A DNA stretch of 36,762 nt from an uncultured Clostridium sp. (GCA_946578345.1 CAMOBD010000011.1:1-36762); one strand, 5' to 3'; positions 9,882-17,853 are shown, counted from the stretch's first letter. The notes: generated by a model from the letters alone, not told the origin. Numbers and translations: made by a program.

Positions 9882-10790
9882 CTATTTTATTCTTTTTCCT
9901 TGTACTAAAGGATTCAAATCTCTTATTTTTACATTTGGTAGATTAATCTTTGGTATTTCATCAACTGTTATATTTTCAAATTTATCAAAATATTCAAGTA
10001 ACTTCGGATCTTTTGTTTTCTTTAATTTATAAATTAAATCTTCTTCATTTGCTACGTATAATTCTTCATAAGTAATATATTCATTATCAATTCCATATTT
10101 TGTAATATAAGCTAAAAGTTCCATCATATAATTATCTTCATTAGAATGACAATAAATATCTATACTTTTACTAATTTCTAAAACTTTATTTGCAATATTT
10201 TTTGTCTTAAAACCTATTTCATTATTATAAATTTCTATGTCGTTTATAATATTCTTTATATCTTCATAATCTACATTCTTTGTCCAAGAAATTCCTGTAA
10301 GTATTACTCCATCTAATCTATCCGCACATACTTTTGGACGATTATTATCAACTATGTTATATTGTTTGAAATTAATAATATCTTCGATTTCAATATTGTC
10401 TTCTTTCAAGCATCTATTTAGATATGTATCATTTTTTAATATTTTCTCTGTATTTTCTTCTGTACTTTCTTGATTTTCATAATCTTTATTCATATAATCT
10501 ATTACATGTGAGAAACATGGAGTAGCAATATCATGAAATAATCCCGCCAAAGTAGCTTTTTTATTTTTAGTACATTTCCAAGTTAATAATGCAACTGTTA
10601 ATGAATGATCATATCTTGAAATATTTTCTTTAAAATCATATATATTTTTAGATGCATAATCCATTCCGCAAAAGTATCCTACTTTCTTTAGTCTAGTTAG
10701 ACAAGGTGTATCTAAATATTTATTTAAAAAGTTAGGTCTTTCACCATATTCTAATGTATCTAAATAAAATTCAAGTAAAGTATCTTTCAT
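9882..10790 (-). CDS. HD-domain phosphohydrolase (dGTPase/SAMHD1-like)
   Basis: The 302-residue protein has the HD metal-dependent phosphohydrolase pattern: H62 in S-R-Y-D-H-S, H86-D87 in G-L-F-H-D-I and D157 in C-A-D-R-L-D. This arrangement is known from dGTPases, SAMHD1 and other HD enzymes; the substrate cannot be read from the sequence. There is no signal peptide or membrane segment, so it is probably cytoplasmic. AAAGG precedes the ATG. It lies in an accessory stretch between tRNA genes and a dinD remnant, and its upstream region carries the same promoter-operator block as dinD, suggesting shared, perhaps DNA-damage-linked, control. A role in nucleotide metabolism or phage defence is possible but unproven. 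Confidence 0.75.
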   Translation of the reverse strand: MKDTLLEFYLDTLEYGERPNFLNKYLDTPCLTRLKKVGYFCGMDYASKNIYDFKENISRYDHSLTVALLTWKCTKNKKATLAGLFHDIATPCFSHVIDYMNKDYENQESTEENTEKILKNDTYLNRCLKEDNIEIEDIINFKQYNIVDNNRPKVCADRLDGVILTGISWTKNVDYEDIKNIINDIEIYNNEIGFKTKNIANKVLEISKSIDIYCHSNEDNYMMELLAYITKYGIDNEYITYEELYVANEEDLIYKLKKTKDPKLLEYFDKFENITVDEIPKINLPNVKIRDLNPLVQGKRIK

Positions 10791-10840
10791 TGCTTTTCTT
10801 ACCTTTCCATATCTTGTTCATATATTCATCGTCTTTTTAT

Positions 10841-10881
10841 TCAAAAAACATATGTTTGTATATAGAGTTTTAAAATAAAAC
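10841..10881 (-). promoter_or_regulatory. Promoter-operator block of the HD-domain gene with a LexA-box-like palindrome
   Basis: AAACATATGTTT at 10846-10857 lies directly downstream of a TATATA -10-like element on the minus strand, 55 bases before the start codon. Apart from a few changes, the block matches 9634-9674. See the paired entry for the LexA interpretation. Confidence 0.5.
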
Positions 10882-10901
10882 AAGATTAAACTTGTTTTAT
10901 T
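10874..10901 (-). terminator. Terminator of the tRNA transcription unit
   Basis: AATAAAACAAG and CTTGTTTTATT form a perfect 11-bp stem with a 6-base loop directly after the tRNA-Tyr CCA end; the transcribed strand continues with T-rich sequence (TTTTATTTTAAAA). Confidence 0.75.
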
Positions 10902-10986
10902 GGTGGGCAGGGATGGATTCGAACCATCGTACTCAAATGAGACTTGATTTACAGTCAAGCGCCTTTAGCCACTCGGCCACCTACCC
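10901..10986 (-). tRNA. tRNA-Tyr (anticodon GTA)
   Basis: The 86-base gene includes an encoded CCA. The acceptor stem GGGTAGG pairs with CCTGCCC (one T-G pair). The anticodon loop CTGTAAA carries GTA between CTTGA and TCAAG. A long variable arm makes it class II, as expected for bacterial tRNA-Tyr. The T arm is GATGG-TTCGAAT-CCATC. Confidence 0.96.
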
Positions 10987-11040
10987 GAAAAATATTATAT
11001 TTTATAAAAAAATAATTACAATAATATTTTTTTATAAAAA

Positions 11041-11117
11041 TGGTGCGCCCTCAAGGATTCGAACCTTGGACCTACCGGTTATGAGCCGGTTGCTCTGACC
11101 AACTGAGCTAAGGGCGC
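11041..11117 (-). tRNA. tRNA-Met (anticodon CAT)
   Basis: The 77-base gene includes CCA. Acceptor stem GCGCCCT pairs with AGGGCGC. The anticodon loop CTCATAA lies between ACCGG and CCGGT. The G1-C72 pair and the lack of three G-C pairs at the base of the anticodon stem argue against an initiator tRNA. Elongator Met is likeliest, although a lysidine-modified Ile tRNA also has CAT and cannot be fully excluded. Confidence 0.9.
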
Positions 11118-11135
11118 ATCTCAAACGCAATTTAA

Positions 11136-11164
11136 AGTATAAACTATTTTTAGGCATTTGTCAA
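11136..11164 (-). promoter_or_regulatory. Promoter of the tRNA-Met/tRNA-Tyr unit
   Basis: TTGACA (11159-11164) and TATACT (11136-11141) with an ideal 17-base spacer on the minus strand, about 12 bases from the predicted start of transcription to the first tRNA base. Confidence 0.88.
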
Positions 11165-11290
11165 TACTTTTTGCTAAAAAATTTATATTCCAATTTTTGT
11201 AAATTAGTTTAATTTTTTAAATTCTTCGTATACTTTTTGCTTTTTTGAGTAGACTAGTATTGATAGCAATAATGAAAGGAATGATTTTAC

Positions 11291-11485
11291 ATGAAAATTA
11301 TCGATAAAATAGCATTAGCATTAGTTATTATAGGTGCTATCAACTGGGGACTTATTGGTATATTTAACTTTAATTTAGTTGATACTATATTTGGTGCTAT
11401 GTCTATAATTAGTAGAATTATCTATATACTAGTTGGTATCTCTGGATTATGGGCTATAAGATTATTATTTGTTGACAATGACTAA
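11291..11485 (+). CDS. DUF378 family small membrane protein
   Basis: A 64-residue protein with two hydrophobic segments (about 6-26 and 37-58). The N-terminal half I-G-A-I-N-W-G-L-I-G-I-F-N-F-N-L-V is the DUF378 (YuzA-like) hallmark. Function is unknown in the family; it is probably an integral membrane protein. AAAGGA precedes the ATG by 9 bases. It stands alone on the plus strand between the divergent tRNA promoter and a convergent gene, with a strong terminator after it. Confidence 0.88.
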   Translation: MKIIDKIALALVIIGAINWGLIGIFNFNLVDTIFGAMSIISRIIYILVGISGLWAIRLLFVDND

Positions 11486-11560
11486 TTGAAATACGAAGCA
11501 AAAACATGAAAAAATTTTATAAAATTTATTTTTATAAATACTTAAATAGCTCAAAGTTTT

Positions 11561-11600
11561 AAAAGTCTGATAACTATTTTATAATAATTATCAGACTTTT
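11561..11600 (+). terminator. Bidirectional terminator after the DUF378 gene
   Basis: AAAAGTCTGATAA and TTATCAGACTTTT form a perfect 13-bp stem around a 14-base loop; T-rich on both strands. Confidence 0.8.
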
Positions 11601-11614
11601 AGTTTAGAAACAAA

Positions 11615-11652
11615 ATATGAGGTAGCATTTTTAATATTTTCTACCCTCATAT
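11615..11652 (-). terminator. Terminator of the coiled-coil gene
   Basis: ATATGAGG-TAG pairs with CTACCCTCATAT (one bulged base), 11 bases after the stop of the minus-strand gene and followed there by ATTTTGTTT. Confidence 0.65.
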
Positions 11653-11662
11653 CTAATATAAT

Positions 11663-12532
11663 TTATTCTTCTCCTCTACCCTCTGGCAAAGCATTTGGTA
11701 CTTGTACAACAACTCTAATCTTCATTATATATGATATTGCTTTTACTATTTTGCTATTCTTAATACGTTGCCATAATGAAGGTTTTACTTCTACTCTAGT
11801 TTGTTCTAAGTACTCTTGATTTTCAGCAGTTTGCTCTACAGTTGGCTGTGTCACTATTTGAGATACTTCTTGAATAGGCTCTTCTTTAACTTCTTCTACT
11901 ACTGGCTCTTCTGGTGTAGGTATTAATTTTAAAGCATCTGCTACTTCAATTCCTATATAGCTTAATGCTTTTGACCTATCTTCTATTCTTTCCATGTCTA
12001 TTTCTATATGTAAGTTTGTCTCCAAGTTACCAATTCTAGCATTTATTAATTTAACTGCATCTTGGCAATTCTGAGATGTAGAAGATTTGCTTCTTCCTAT
12101 TACACCTAGAGTTTCTATTATATCCTCAGAAAAATCTCCTGATATATTTTTTACTGTTTCTTTCCAATCATCGGCTTTGTTTTCTACTGCATCCAAAGCT
12201 TCTTTTAAACTAGCTGCTAAAGAAATATTTTTCTCTCTTTGTCTAATCAATTCTTCTATTCTTTTTGTATTCTCTTCAAATTGATTTGTTGCATATTCAA
12301 CTAGTCCATAAGCTGCTTTATATACGCTTGCTGGAAAGTTTTTCTTCTTTGGATATTCTATTAAATATGTTTTTATTGATTCTATTAAATCTTTAAAATA
12401 TGCATCATCTTCTAATTGTATGATTTGTTTTTTACTATTTGGATTAATTAGTTTTTGTACTTTATCAATATTTGATAAAATCTTCTCTTCCGTGATTACC
12501 ATTCTCACGTTTACTATGCCAGATCTAGACAT
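11663..12532 (-). CDS. Hypothetical protein with helical N-terminus and acidic linker
   Basis: I do not recognise this 289-residue protein. Residues 10-190 are mainly charged helix (for example E-E-N-T-K-R-I-E-E-L-I-R-Q-R-E-K), likely coiled coil. A Pro/Glu/Val/Gln-rich linker follows (about 208-250). A basic, amphipathic C-terminal stretch contains S-L-W-Q-R-I-K-N-S-K-I-V-K-A-I-S and then a hydrophobic strand. No signal peptide is seen. A good promoter (12625-12653) and AAGGAGG precede it, so it is a monocistronic, expressed gene. The C-terminal helix could contact the membrane, but that is a guess. Confidence 0.75.
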   Translation of the reverse strand: MSRSGIVNVRMVITEEKILSNIDKVQKLINPNSKKQIIQLEDDAYFKDLIESIKTYLIEYPKKKNFPASVYKAAYGLVEYATNQFEENTKRIEELIRQREKNISLAASLKEALDAVENKADDWKETVKNISGDFSEDIIETLGVIGRSKSSTSQNCQDAVKLINARIGNLETNLHIEIDMERIEDRSKALSYIGIEVADALKLIPTPEEPVVEEVKEEPIQEVSQIVTQPTVEQTAENQEYLEQTRVEVKPSLWQRIKNSKIVKAISYIMKIRVVVQVPNALPEGRGEE

Positions 12533-12624
12533 TGTAAACCTTACCTCCTTTTATCCTATGTAATGCTTATTTCCGTAAGTCTTTTTCAACTTTATAGGAT
12601 TACTATTTTATCAATTTCACTATA

Positions 12625-12653
12625 ATTTTATTACAACTTTTCCTTTAAGTCAA
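12625..12653 (-). promoter_or_regulatory. Promoter of the coiled-coil gene
   Basis: TTGACT (12648-12653), 17 bases, TAAAAT (12625-12630) on the minus strand. An 11-base inverted repeat (ATTTCCGTAAG at 12569-12579, CTTACGGAAAT at 12684-12694) brackets it. Confidence 0.78.
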
Positions 12654-12703
12654 GAGTTTTTTTGTAATTATTTGTCTTTTTTTCTTACGGAAATATAACT
12701 TTC

Positions 12704-14566
12704 CTATTTCTTCTTAATCTCTTCATATCTTTTAATTTTCATTGTAGTTGTTTTTACAAATTCATCATGTTTTATCTCTAATTTTTTGATAGCCTTGTAT
12801 GATGTAAGTTGCTTATTTACTTCTTTTATTATATTCCAAATTATTTTGTATACAGCATCTTCATCTAAATCTTTTCCATATTTTTCTTCTATTTCTTCAT
12901 AGTTTGGTATTACTCTAGCAGTAATGACCAGTTCTTTTTCACCTTCTACTTCCTTACCATAAACCATACATTCCTTTATTTCAGTATGCTTTGAAAGTAA
13001 TAACTCTATTTCTTCTGGATAAATATTTTTTCCGTTTTGAGTTACTATAACATTCTTGCTTCTACCTGTAATGTACAAGAAACCATCTTTGTCCATATAT
13101 CCAACATCACCAGAATGAAACCATCTCTTTCCATCTTCTTCAAAAATAGCCTCTTTTGTAGCTTCTTCATCTTCATAATAACCAATCATTAAAGTTTTGC
13201 TTGAGATTAATACTTCTCCCTCTCCATTTTCATTTGGATTATCTATTCTAAGTTCTGCTCCTACTACTGCTTTTCCTGCTGATCCAACTCTTGTATCGAA
13301 ATCAGGTGTCAAAGCTGCAATAGGTGCTGTCTCAGTAAGTCCATATCCTTGCAAGAATAAAATACCAATATCTTCAACCCATTTTCCAATTTTAGCATCA
13401 ATTGGAGCAGCAGCTGAAACTATAATTCTTATTCTTCCACCTAAATTTTCATATATTTCATTAAATACTTTCCTTTTAATGTCCACTCCCACAGCCTTTA
13501 GCGCATTAGTAACATGTATCATAGAATTTACTAATCCTTCTTTTTTGCTTTTTTTAATATTAGCATTAATTTTCCTATATAAGCTTTCTACAAGAAGTGG
13601 TACAGTCAAAAGTGCTGTTGGCTTAGTTTCTTGCAAATCAGAAACTATATGTTTTAATCCTTGGCACACACTTATAGATGCTCCAATTCCAAATGGCAAT
13701 AAGAAACCAATTGAAGATTCATAAGTATGATGTAATGGAAGTATTGACATCAATCTATCATCTGGAGTAAGCTTTACATATGCAGTTGCAGCATTAACAT
13801 TTTCTGCAAGATTTCTATAACTTAGCATAACTCCTTTTGCGTTAGATGTTGTTCCTGATGTGAATATTAAAACCTTAAAATCATCTGGATTAACATCTAT
13901 TCCCATAAAACTATTGTCTCCACCATTTACTAGTGCTTTTCCTTCTTCTATTAAATAATCCATTCCCACAAACCTTCCATCAATTTCATGGTCAGAATTC
14001 ATTTGTATAAAGTATTTTACATCTGGCAAATTCTCTGCTACTTTTTTTATTACATCAGCTTTTTTAGTAGAAAATATAACAGCTGAAGCCTTAGCTCTTT
14101 TTATAACATTTTCTATTTCATTTTCTGGCAATTCTTTATCAACTGGAACTGCAATTCCAGCTCCACAAAGCATTGTCATATATGACACATACCAATGATG
14201 AGTATTTTCACCAATTATGATAATTCTTGTATCTTTTAAATCCAATTTTCTTGTTAGTGCTGTTCCAAATCCTATTACTTCATTTTTGAATTGATTATAT
14301 GTAATTTCTGTCCATTCCCCTTTTGGATTAAACTTCTCTAGCAAGAAAGTTCTATCAGCATACTCTTTTGATGAATTTATGAATATCTGTTTAACAGTTG
14401 AAAAATGTGTTCCTTCATAATTTTTCTTATCCTTTTTCTTTTGATTTTCCTCTGCCTTCTTCAATTTGTCCATATCAACTTTTACTTCATCGATTTCTGA
14501 TACTTCTTTCATATTGAATTTTGGAAATTTGAAATCAGGTATTTTAAAATCTTTTAATATTCTCAT
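12704..14566 (-). CDS. AMP-forming long-chain acyl-CoA synthetase family protein
   Basis: Activates a carboxylic acid, probably a fatty acid, through an acyl-adenylate and transfers it to CoA. It has 620 residues from the chosen start. ANL-superfamily motifs in order: A3 I-F-T-S-G-T-T-S-N-A-K-G-V near residue 230, A5 G-Y-G-L-T-E-T-A-P, A7 H-S-G-D-V-G-Y-M-D, A8 I-T-G-R-S-K-N-V-I-V and the final lysine region T-T-T-M-K-I-K-R. The start at 14566 is preferred because GGAGG lies 5 bases upstream; a start 12 codons earlier has no such site. It lies downstream of and co-directional with a TetR-type regulator, with a perfect palindrome at 14581-14595 just before the gene. Exact substrate is uncertain. 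Confidence 0.88.
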   Translation of the reverse strand: MRILKDFKIPDFKFPKFNMKEVSEIDEVKVDMDKLKKAEENQKKKDKKNYEGTHFSTVKQIFINSSKEYADRTFLLEKFNPKGEWTEITYNQFKNEVIGFGTALTRKLDLKDTRIIIIGENTHHWYVSYMTMLCGAGIAVPVDKELPENEIENVIKRAKASAVIFSTKKADVIKKVAENLPDVKYFIQMNSDHEIDGRFVGMDYLIEEGKALVNGGDNSFMGIDVNPDDFKVLIFTSGTTSNAKGVMLSYRNLAENVNAATAYVKLTPDDRLMSILPLHHTYESSIGFLLPFGIGASISVCQGLKHIVSDLQETKPTALLTVPLLVESLYRKINANIKKSKKEGLVNSMIHVTNALKAVGVDIKRKVFNEIYENLGGRIRIIVSAAAPIDAKIGKWVEDIGILFLQGYGLTETAPIAALTPDFDTRVGSAGKAVVGAELRIDNPNENGEGEVLISSKTLMIGYYEDEEATKEAIFEEDGKRWFHSGDVGYMDKDGFLYITGRSKNVIVTQNGKNIYPEEIELLLSKHTEIKECMVYGKEVEGEKELVITARVIPNYEEIEEKYGKDLDEDAVYKIIWNIIKEVNKQLTSYKAIKKLEIKHDEFVKTTTMKIKRYEEIKKK

Positions 14567-14580
14567 TTTATCCTCCATTC

Positions 14581-14595
14581 GAGCAATTATTGCTC
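14581..14595. promoter_or_regulatory. Palindrome in front of the acyl-CoA synthetase gene
   Basis: GAGCAAT-T-ATTGCTC is a perfect 15-base inverted repeat 14 bases upstream of the chosen start codon and downstream of the TetR gene. A TetR-family operator is a reasonable guess; no second copy is seen at the TetR promoter. Confidence 0.4.
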
Positions 14596-14677
14596 TACTC
14601 AAATTTATTTTAGCCTTGTTTTATAATAATTTGTCTATATCATTATTTGTTATTTTCTATGCTACTATTAAATTTAT

Positions 14678-15250
14678 TTATGCACGTAAGTTCTTCAAAA
14701 ATGTACTATCTATTTGCTTAAACAAATCTTGAACATTTACTTTTTCATGTTTCATTTTATATATATAACTAGAACATGTAAAACCAAATATTCCTGATGC
14801 AATAACATTTGCGTCCTTATCTACTATTTCTCCTTTTTTTATGCCATCTTTAACTATTTTTTCAATTATCTGTATATATTCAAATAAATATTTCTTACAT
14901 AATTTATTTCTTTCATCATTTCCCCATATTTGGCTAAGTATAATTGTCATAAAGTTTTCATATTTAAACAATAATTTAATTTGAATTAGTACAACCGCTC
15001 TTAACTTATCCAATGAATTGCTCATCTTATCGGTTTTGATACTAATACTATTTTTTAGTAACTTCATACCCTCATCAACTAAAAAATTAAAGATTTCTTC
15101 TTTACTAGAAAAATGATAATATAAAGTGCCTTTAGCTACTCCTACAGTAGCAGTTATCTCCTCAATGCTAGTCGCATCATACCCTTTCTCTGCAAACAGT
15201 TTCATAGAGGCTTCAAATATCTTTCTTTTTGTTTTATTCATATACTTCAC
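14678..15250 (-). CDS. TetR/AcrR family transcriptional regulator
   Basis: The 190-residue protein has the TetR N-terminal helix-turn-helix: R-K-I-F-E-A-S-M-K-L-F-A-E-K-G-Y-D-A-T-S-I-E-E-I followed by G-V-A-K-G-T-L-Y-Y-H-F-S-S-K-E-E-I-F (residues 8-53). The C-terminal ligand domain is variable and does not name the ligand. It lies upstream of the acyl-CoA synthetase gene in the same direction, so a fatty acid or acyl-CoA ligand is plausible (FadR-like logic), which is inference. Its promoter overlaps a CAAGTACTTG palindrome that could be an autoregulatory site. Confidence 0.92.
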   Translation of the reverse strand: MKYMNKTKRKIFEASMKLFAEKGYDATSIEEITATVGVAKGTLYYHFSSKEEIFNFLVDEGMKLLKNSISIKTDKMSNSLDKLRAVVLIQIKLLFKYENFMTIILSQIWGNDERNKLCKKYLFEYIQIIEKIVKDGIKKGEIVDKDANVIASGIFGFTCSSYIYKMKHEKVNVQDLFKQIDSTFLKNLRA

Positions 15251-15260
15251 CCTTGGACAT

Positions 15261-15296
15261 ATTATATAATTTATTTATAAATTATGCAAGTACTTG
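15261..15296 (-). promoter_or_regulatory. Promoter of the TetR gene with an overlapping palindrome
   Basis: TTGCAT (15284-15289), 17 bases, TATAAT (15261-15266) on the minus strand. CAAGTACTTG (15287-15296) is a perfect palindrome across the -35 box. Confidence 0.7.
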
Positions 15297-15314
15297 TATA
15301 ATTTTTTGACCAAT

Positions 15315-15354
15315 TCGAACAAAGGGGAACGAATGCTTCGTCCCCTTTGTTCGA
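15315..15354. repeat. Family B foldback repeat, copy B3 (minimal), 3' of mreB
   Basis: TCGAACAAAGGGG and CCCCTTTGTTCGA pair almost end to end, with inner ACGA/TCGT pairing round atgc. It is the shortest copy and begins three bases beyond the mreB stop, so it probably serves as its terminator or 3' hairpin. Confidence 0.8.
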
Positions 15355-15356
15355 GA

Positions 15357-16355
15357 TTATCTTCTTCTATCTAATGTATCTAAATTATCTAATGCTTTTC
15401 CTGTTCCTAATGCTACACAAGATATTGGCTCTTGTGCTATCATTACATTTATTCCAGTTTTTGATTGCAATAGTTTATCTAATCCATCAATTAGGCATCC
15501 TCCACCTGTCATGTATATTCCCCTATCGCTTATGTCTGCAGCAAGCTCTGGTGGTGTTTTCTCTAAAACTGAATGTACACTGTCTACTATCATCATTGCT
15601 GGCTCTATTAATGCTTCAAGCATCTCACTTGAATGAATTGTTATATTTTTTGGAAGTCCTGTAACCAAGTCTCTTCCTCTTATTTCCATTTCTGTATCTT
15701 GTATTTTTGGATATACACATCCAACATTTATTTTTAAGTCTTCTGCTGTACGCTCTCCAATCATGATATTGTGCTTTCTCTTTATGTATTTTACAATTGC
15801 TTCATCAAATTTATCTCCAGCGACTTTAAGAGATTCGCTTACAACAGATCCTCCCAAAGAAATTACAGCAATATCTGTTGTTCCACCTCCTATATCTACA
15901 ACCATATTTCCACATGGTTTTGATATATCTATCCCTGCACCAATTGCAGCAGCTATTGGCTCTTCTATTAAGAACACTTTTCTAGCTCCTGCTTGTGATG
16001 CAGCATCTATAACTGCCTTTTTTTCAACTTCTGTTACTTGTGATGGTATACATATCATTATTCGTGGAGAAAAAATAAATTTACCACATATTTTATTTAT
16101 AAAATACTTAAGCATCTTTTCTGTAACAGTATAATTAGAAATAACTCCATCTCTTAAAGGTCTTGTTGCTACAATATTTCCTGGTGTTCTACCAAGCATT
16201 CTTCTTGCCTCTTTGCCAACTGCAAGAACTTCTCCTGTATTATTGTCAACAGCAACTACAGATGGCTCTCTTAATACTATTCCTTTCCCTTTTACATATG
16301 CAATAACTGTTGCAGTTCCTAAATCTATCCCTATATCTTGTCCCCACTTAAACAT
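15357..16355 (-). CDS. mreB: MreB/Mbl family rod-shape protein
   Basis: Bacterial actin that guides cell-wall synthesis along the membrane. It has 332 residues. Actin-fold motifs: phosphate-1 G-I-D-L-G-T-A-T-V near the start, phosphate-2 D-I-G-G-G-T-T-D-I-A in the middle and the adenosine motif M-T-G-G-G towards the C-terminus. The MreB signature A-R-R-M-L-G-R-T-P-G is near residue 55. AAAGGAAG precedes the ATG. No mreC or mreD lies nearby, so it could be a stand-alone paralogue (Mbl/MreBH type). Its promoter region carries tandem repeats and a 25-bp palindrome. Confidence 0.92.
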   Translation of the reverse strand: MFKWGQDIGIDLGTATVIAYVKGKGIVLREPSVVAVDNNTGEVLAVGKEARRMLGRTPGNIVATRPLRDGVISNYTVTEKMLKYFINKICGKFIFSPRIMICIPSQVTEVEKKAVIDAASQAGARKVFLIEEPIAAAIGAGIDISKPCGNMVVDIGGGTTDIAVISLGGSVVSESLKVAGDKFDEAIVKYIKRKHNIMIGERTAEDLKINVGCVYPKIQDTEMEIRGRDLVTGLPKNITIHSSEMLEALIEPAMMIVDSVHSVLEKTPPELAADISDRGIYMTGGGCLIDGLDKLLQSKTGINVMIAQEPISCVALGTGKALDNLDTLDRRR

Positions 16356-16387
16356 TTCTATTATCTTCCTTTCTGCTATTTAATTCT

Positions 16388-16412
16388 ATGAAATATTTCA
16401 AAAATATTTCAT
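16388..16412. promoter_or_regulatory. 25-bp palindrome in the mreB leader
   Basis: ATGAAATATTT and AAATATTTCAT are perfect inverted arms around a 3-base centre, between the predicted transcription start and the mreB ribosome-binding site. Could be an operator or a leader hairpin. Confidence 0.5.
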
Positions 16413-16433
16413 TTATGTTACAATTATGTTACA

Positions 16434-16462
16434 ATTATATTACATTTATTACAAAATAGCAA
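16434..16462 (-). promoter_or_regulatory. Promoter of mreB
   Basis: TTGCTA (16457-16462), 17 bases, TATAAT (16434-16439) on the minus strand. Two exact tandem copies of TGTTACAATTA (16416-16437) and a third degenerate one (16438-16448) overlap the -10 and start region. Confidence 0.68.
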
Positions 16463-16503
16463 ATACTTTTTGTAAATTTGTACTAATTTTCTGTACACAA
16501 AAT

Positions 16504-16554
16504 AAATAAAATACCTCTCTATATATTTATATTATACAAAAAGGTATTTTATTT
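16504..16554 (-). terminator. Terminator after the FxLYD-like gene
   Basis: AAATAAAATACC and GGTATTTTATTT pair over 12 bases, 18 bases past the stop of the minus-strand gene; T-rich sequence follows. Confidence 0.65.
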
Positions 16555-16572
16555 ATACATTTTTCATAAAAA

Positions 16573-16998
16573 TTATTCTTTGACATCAGTTACAGTCACA
16601 TAAAATCTATCTACATTATCTACTTTAAATTTTAGTTCATATGTTTTAGTTTGTCCAACAGATATTGTTCCTATATCTATATATTCCCTCGATATAACTT
16701 CATTATTTTCATCGCACAATAAAAATAATAAATATCTGTTAGTTATATCTTCTTCTCCTTCATTAATAACTTCCCCTCTTACATATCCATTAACATTAGT
16801 AGCCTTTGCTTCTGATACTGTAACAGTAGGATTACTAGCATTAATTTCATATGATTGTATATCATGATACATAGCCTTAACAGTCATATATGTACCTATG
16901 CCGACAAAAGCAAAAATTATAATGAAGTATATAAGATATCTTTTCAAATTGTTGGTTTGTACCCTAGTCTCTACAAACCAAAAGTCCTCATAGCTCAT
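16573..16998 (-). CDS. Single-pass membrane protein with an FxLYD-like extracellular domain
   Basis: The 141-residue protein has a short charged cytoplasmic N-terminus, one membrane segment (about 20-43, Y-L-I-Y-F-I-I-I-F-A-F-V-G-I-G) and an outside beta domain. The pattern V-R-G-E-V-I-N-E-G-E-E-D-I, then L-L-F-L-L-C-D-E-N-N-E-V-I, then G-T-I-S-V-G-Q-T-K-T-Y resembles FxLYD domains of Firmicute surface proteins. No lipobox. Function is unknown. It lies downstream of lexA in the same direction (about 80 bases apart). The family call is moderate; the topology is clear. Confidence 0.68.
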   Translation of the reverse strand: MSYEDFWFVETRVQTNNLKRYLIYFIIIFAFVGIGTYMTVKAMYHDIQSYEINASNPTVTVSEAKATNVNGYVRGEVINEGEEDITNRYLLFLLCDENNEVISREYIDIGTISVGQTKTYELKFKVDNVDRFYVTVTDVKE

Positions 16999-17079
16999 TG
17001 TATCCTCCTAAATAATTCAAATAATATTACTCCATCTTCTTTGTTACTTTTGTTTTTACATTCTATTTTCTCATTTGAA

Positions 17080-17793
17080 TTATATCTTTCTAATTACTCC
17101 TATTACTCTACCTAAAATTTTGCAATCTGGCACTATTATTGGGTCCATTGTGCTATTTTCTGGTTGTAGTCTAATATGGTCTTTTTCTTTATAAAATGTT
17201 TTTACTGTAGCTTCATCTTCAATTAATGCAACAACCATTTGTCCATTTTCAGCCACATTTTGTCTTCTAACTAATATATAGTCTCCATCCAAAATACCAG
17301 CTTCTATCATACTCTCTCCTCTAACTACAAGTATGAATGTTTGGCTATTTCCCGCCATTTCCAAAGGTATTGGGAATGTATCTGTTACATTTTCTACTGC
17401 AAGTATAGGTTGTCCGGCTGTAACTTTTCCTATTACAGGCACATCAACCAATTCTTTTTTATTATGAAATACTGTCCAAGGGTCAGTTCTTTCTGCTTTT
17501 TTTCTTGTTGAGTATGTATCATCTTCAGTCTTTAGCACTCTTAAAGTTCTACCCTTTTGACTTTCCTTCTTTATGTAGCCAAGTTTTTCCAACTTATTTA
17601 AATAAGTATGAACTGTTGCAGTAGAACTTAGTCCTACTGCTGCACCAATTTCTCTTACAGATGGTGCATAACCATTTTTGTTTATTTCTTGTGTAATATA
17701 TCTCATAATTTGCTTTTCTCTTACAGTTAATGGTTTTCTTTTAGCCATTCTTTTAGCATCTCTTTTCTCTTTTTCTTCTCCTACAGGTCTCAT
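17080..17793 (-). CDS. lexA: LexA repressor
   Basis: SOS repressor that self-cleaves when RecA filaments form. It has 237 residues, about 20-25 longer than usual because of a basic N-terminal extension ([17 protein letters not shown]). The winged helix follows: [18 protein letters not shown]. The cleavage site is A126-G127 in V-T-A-G-Q-P; the catalytic pair is S161 (R-G-E-S-M) and K198 (A-T-V-K-T). GGAGG nine bases before the first ATG supports the long form; an internal Met (M-A-K-R-K-P-L-T) would give the usual length. No GAACnnnnGTTC box is visible upstream, so autoregulation is not evident. Confidence 0.95.
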   Translation of the reverse strand: MRPVGEEKEKRDAKRMAKRKPLTVREKQIMRYITQEINKNGYAPSVREIGAAVGLSSTATVHTYLNKLEKLGYIKKESQKGRTLRVLKTEDDTYSTRKKAERTDPWTVFHNKKELVDVPVIGKVTAGQPILAVENVTDTFPIPLEMAGNSQTFILVVRGESMIEAGILDGDYILVRRQNVAENGQMVVALIEDEATVKTFYKEKDHIRLQPENSTMDPIIVPDCKILGRVIGVIRKI

Positions 17794-17824
17794 AAATCAA
17801 TACCTCCAAATTTCATTTTACAAT

Positions 17825-17853
17825 ATATTATCATACAAACAAAAGAATGTCAA
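17825..17853 (-). promoter_or_regulatory. Promoter of lexA
   Basis: TTGACA (17848-17853), 17 bases, TAATAT (17825-17830) on the minus strand. Confidence 0.8.

Noticed and set aside
9634-10881. Direct repeats beside a tRNA gene as att sites of an integrated element
   Set aside because: The repeats do not include tRNA sequence, no integrase is present, and both copies sit at promoter positions of genes in the same direction, so shared regulation fits better.
10892-11098. Open frame on the plus strand across the tRNA genes
   Set aside because: Antisense to two well-formed tRNAs; no ribosome-binding site.
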